Source: Planctomycetota bacterium
GTDB lineage: Bacteria; Planctomycetota; Planctomycetia; JALXBF01
Length of the DNA: 52,563 nucleotides
Direction of reading: 5' to 3'
NCBI GenBank assembly: GCA_026991575.1
Contig: JALXBF010000115.1
Location: 1 to 52,563 of the forward strand
Position 1 is the stretch's first letter. The number at the start of each line of letters is the position of its first letter. A program made the translations under genes and the position numbers. The notes under the pieces are model-generated. The model worked only from the letters and a program-made list of their open reading frames with translations. It searched no databases and was not told the origin of the DNA. This document shows positions 52,231-52,563 of the stretch, piece by piece.

Positions 52231-52563
52231 TCAAATCGTGGGCAGGGAGCCCGTACAGAGCAGTTCTAGCAGATCGTTCGGGTTGGACGCGAGTCGCAAG
52301 CGAACGGAGTCAATGCTTTCCTCGGGACCGATTGCACCTCGGAGTAAGGACAACGCTAATCGGTTTACCAATGCCATATTCTGTGCCGACACGAGATGCC
52401 GAATGCGCATCTGGTCCTCGCGAAATGAAACATCCGAAACCCAGTGCAGCTGGTTCTCGATCGACCAGTGGTTTCGAATCACCTTCGCATGGAGCTCAGC
52501 ATCCGGCTCGGCGCTGGATACGTAGTAACGTACCTGCTCTGTCCTACGCCCAGACGACAGATG
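52231..52563 (-). mobile_element. ISAs1-like family transposase, C-terminal part (5' end outside window)
   Basis: The frame is open from the right edge to TGA at 52231 (about 110 residues visible). It contains RYYVSSAEPDAELHAKVIRNHW, then HWSIENQLHWVSDVSFREDQMRIR, the C-terminal catalytic region typical of ISAs1 (DDE) transposases (IEN near the last acidic residue). An internal GTG gives an 83-residue frame, but the coding sequence clearly extends upstream. It is the nearest mobile element to cassette B. The element's terminal inverted repeats are not resolved. Confidence 0.88.

Noticed and set aside
1-52563. CRISPR array or cas genes that would supply the CARF-like proteins with ligand
   Set aside because: No regularly spaced direct repeats and no Cas protein motifs were found anywhere in the window.

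Overview
The window is high-GC bacterial DNA (above 60% by eye) and reads as a planctomycete (Planctomycetota) chromosome. The gene content points there: a DUF1552 protein with a twin-arginine signal, a very large protein joining a propeller, HEAT repeats and a CxxCH haem site, a sulfatase with the CRPSL motif, a ThuA-like protein, a secreted FG-GAP/hydrolase fusion, an SSF symporter with a small partner protein, and long gene-poor gaps. The species cannot be named from sequence alone.

Layout. 1-5.2 kb: a MetE-like methyltransferase (cut by the left edge), a membrane-anchored coiled-coil protein, metF, an FKBP-type isomerase and a DegT-type aminotransferase. 5.3-13 kb (minus strand): FG-GAP/esterase fusion and sulfatase, then a HEAT-repeat protein behind a DUF1552 protein. 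13.7-15.2 kb: an orphan NtrC-type response regulator. 15.6-18 kb (minus): aroF (DAHP synthase), smpB and ssrA (tmRNA). aroF is preceded by what looks like a complete trp-type attenuator, with a leader peptide carrying WWWFYF. 22.6-32 kb: a TPR membrane protein, ThuA, the large haem protein, a polysaccharide-deacetylase-like protein and the symporter pair. 32.7-41.6 kb (minus): an unknown helical protein, a YbhGFSR-like ABC exporter (permease, fused double ATPase, HlyD lipoprotein), a triple-VanZ membrane protein and an ADP-ribosylglycohydrolase. 42.6-47.3 kb: tRNA-Asn, a second ABC-2 permease, tungstate-type tupB-tupC and a glycosyltransferase. The right edge holds part of an ISAs1-like transposase.

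The most notable content is two paralogous three-gene cassettes. Cassette A (18.15-21.79 kb, minus) and cassette B (48.0-52.14 kb, plus) each encode (i) a Lon (S16)-like domain with a Ser...Lys pair at Lon spacing, fused to a C-terminal CARF-like nucleotide-sensor fold with an LTPG(T/S)K motif, (ii) an ECF-sigma-like protein, and (iii) a 390/393-residue helical protein whose C-terminal beta domain shares an ELAG..V..AG.T..IDE signature. The parts match the logic of the known CRISPR-linked CalpL/CalpT/CalpS pathway (ligand-activated Lon protease, anti-sigma substrate, ECF sigma). Here sensor and protease are arranged differently, and no cas gene, CRISPR array or nucleotide cyclase is visible. 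I infer a ligand-gated proteolysis-to-transcription signalling or defence module; this is a hypothesis.

A second likely undescribed element is the aroF attenuator, which may also tie smpB/ssrA expression to aromatic amino acid supply.
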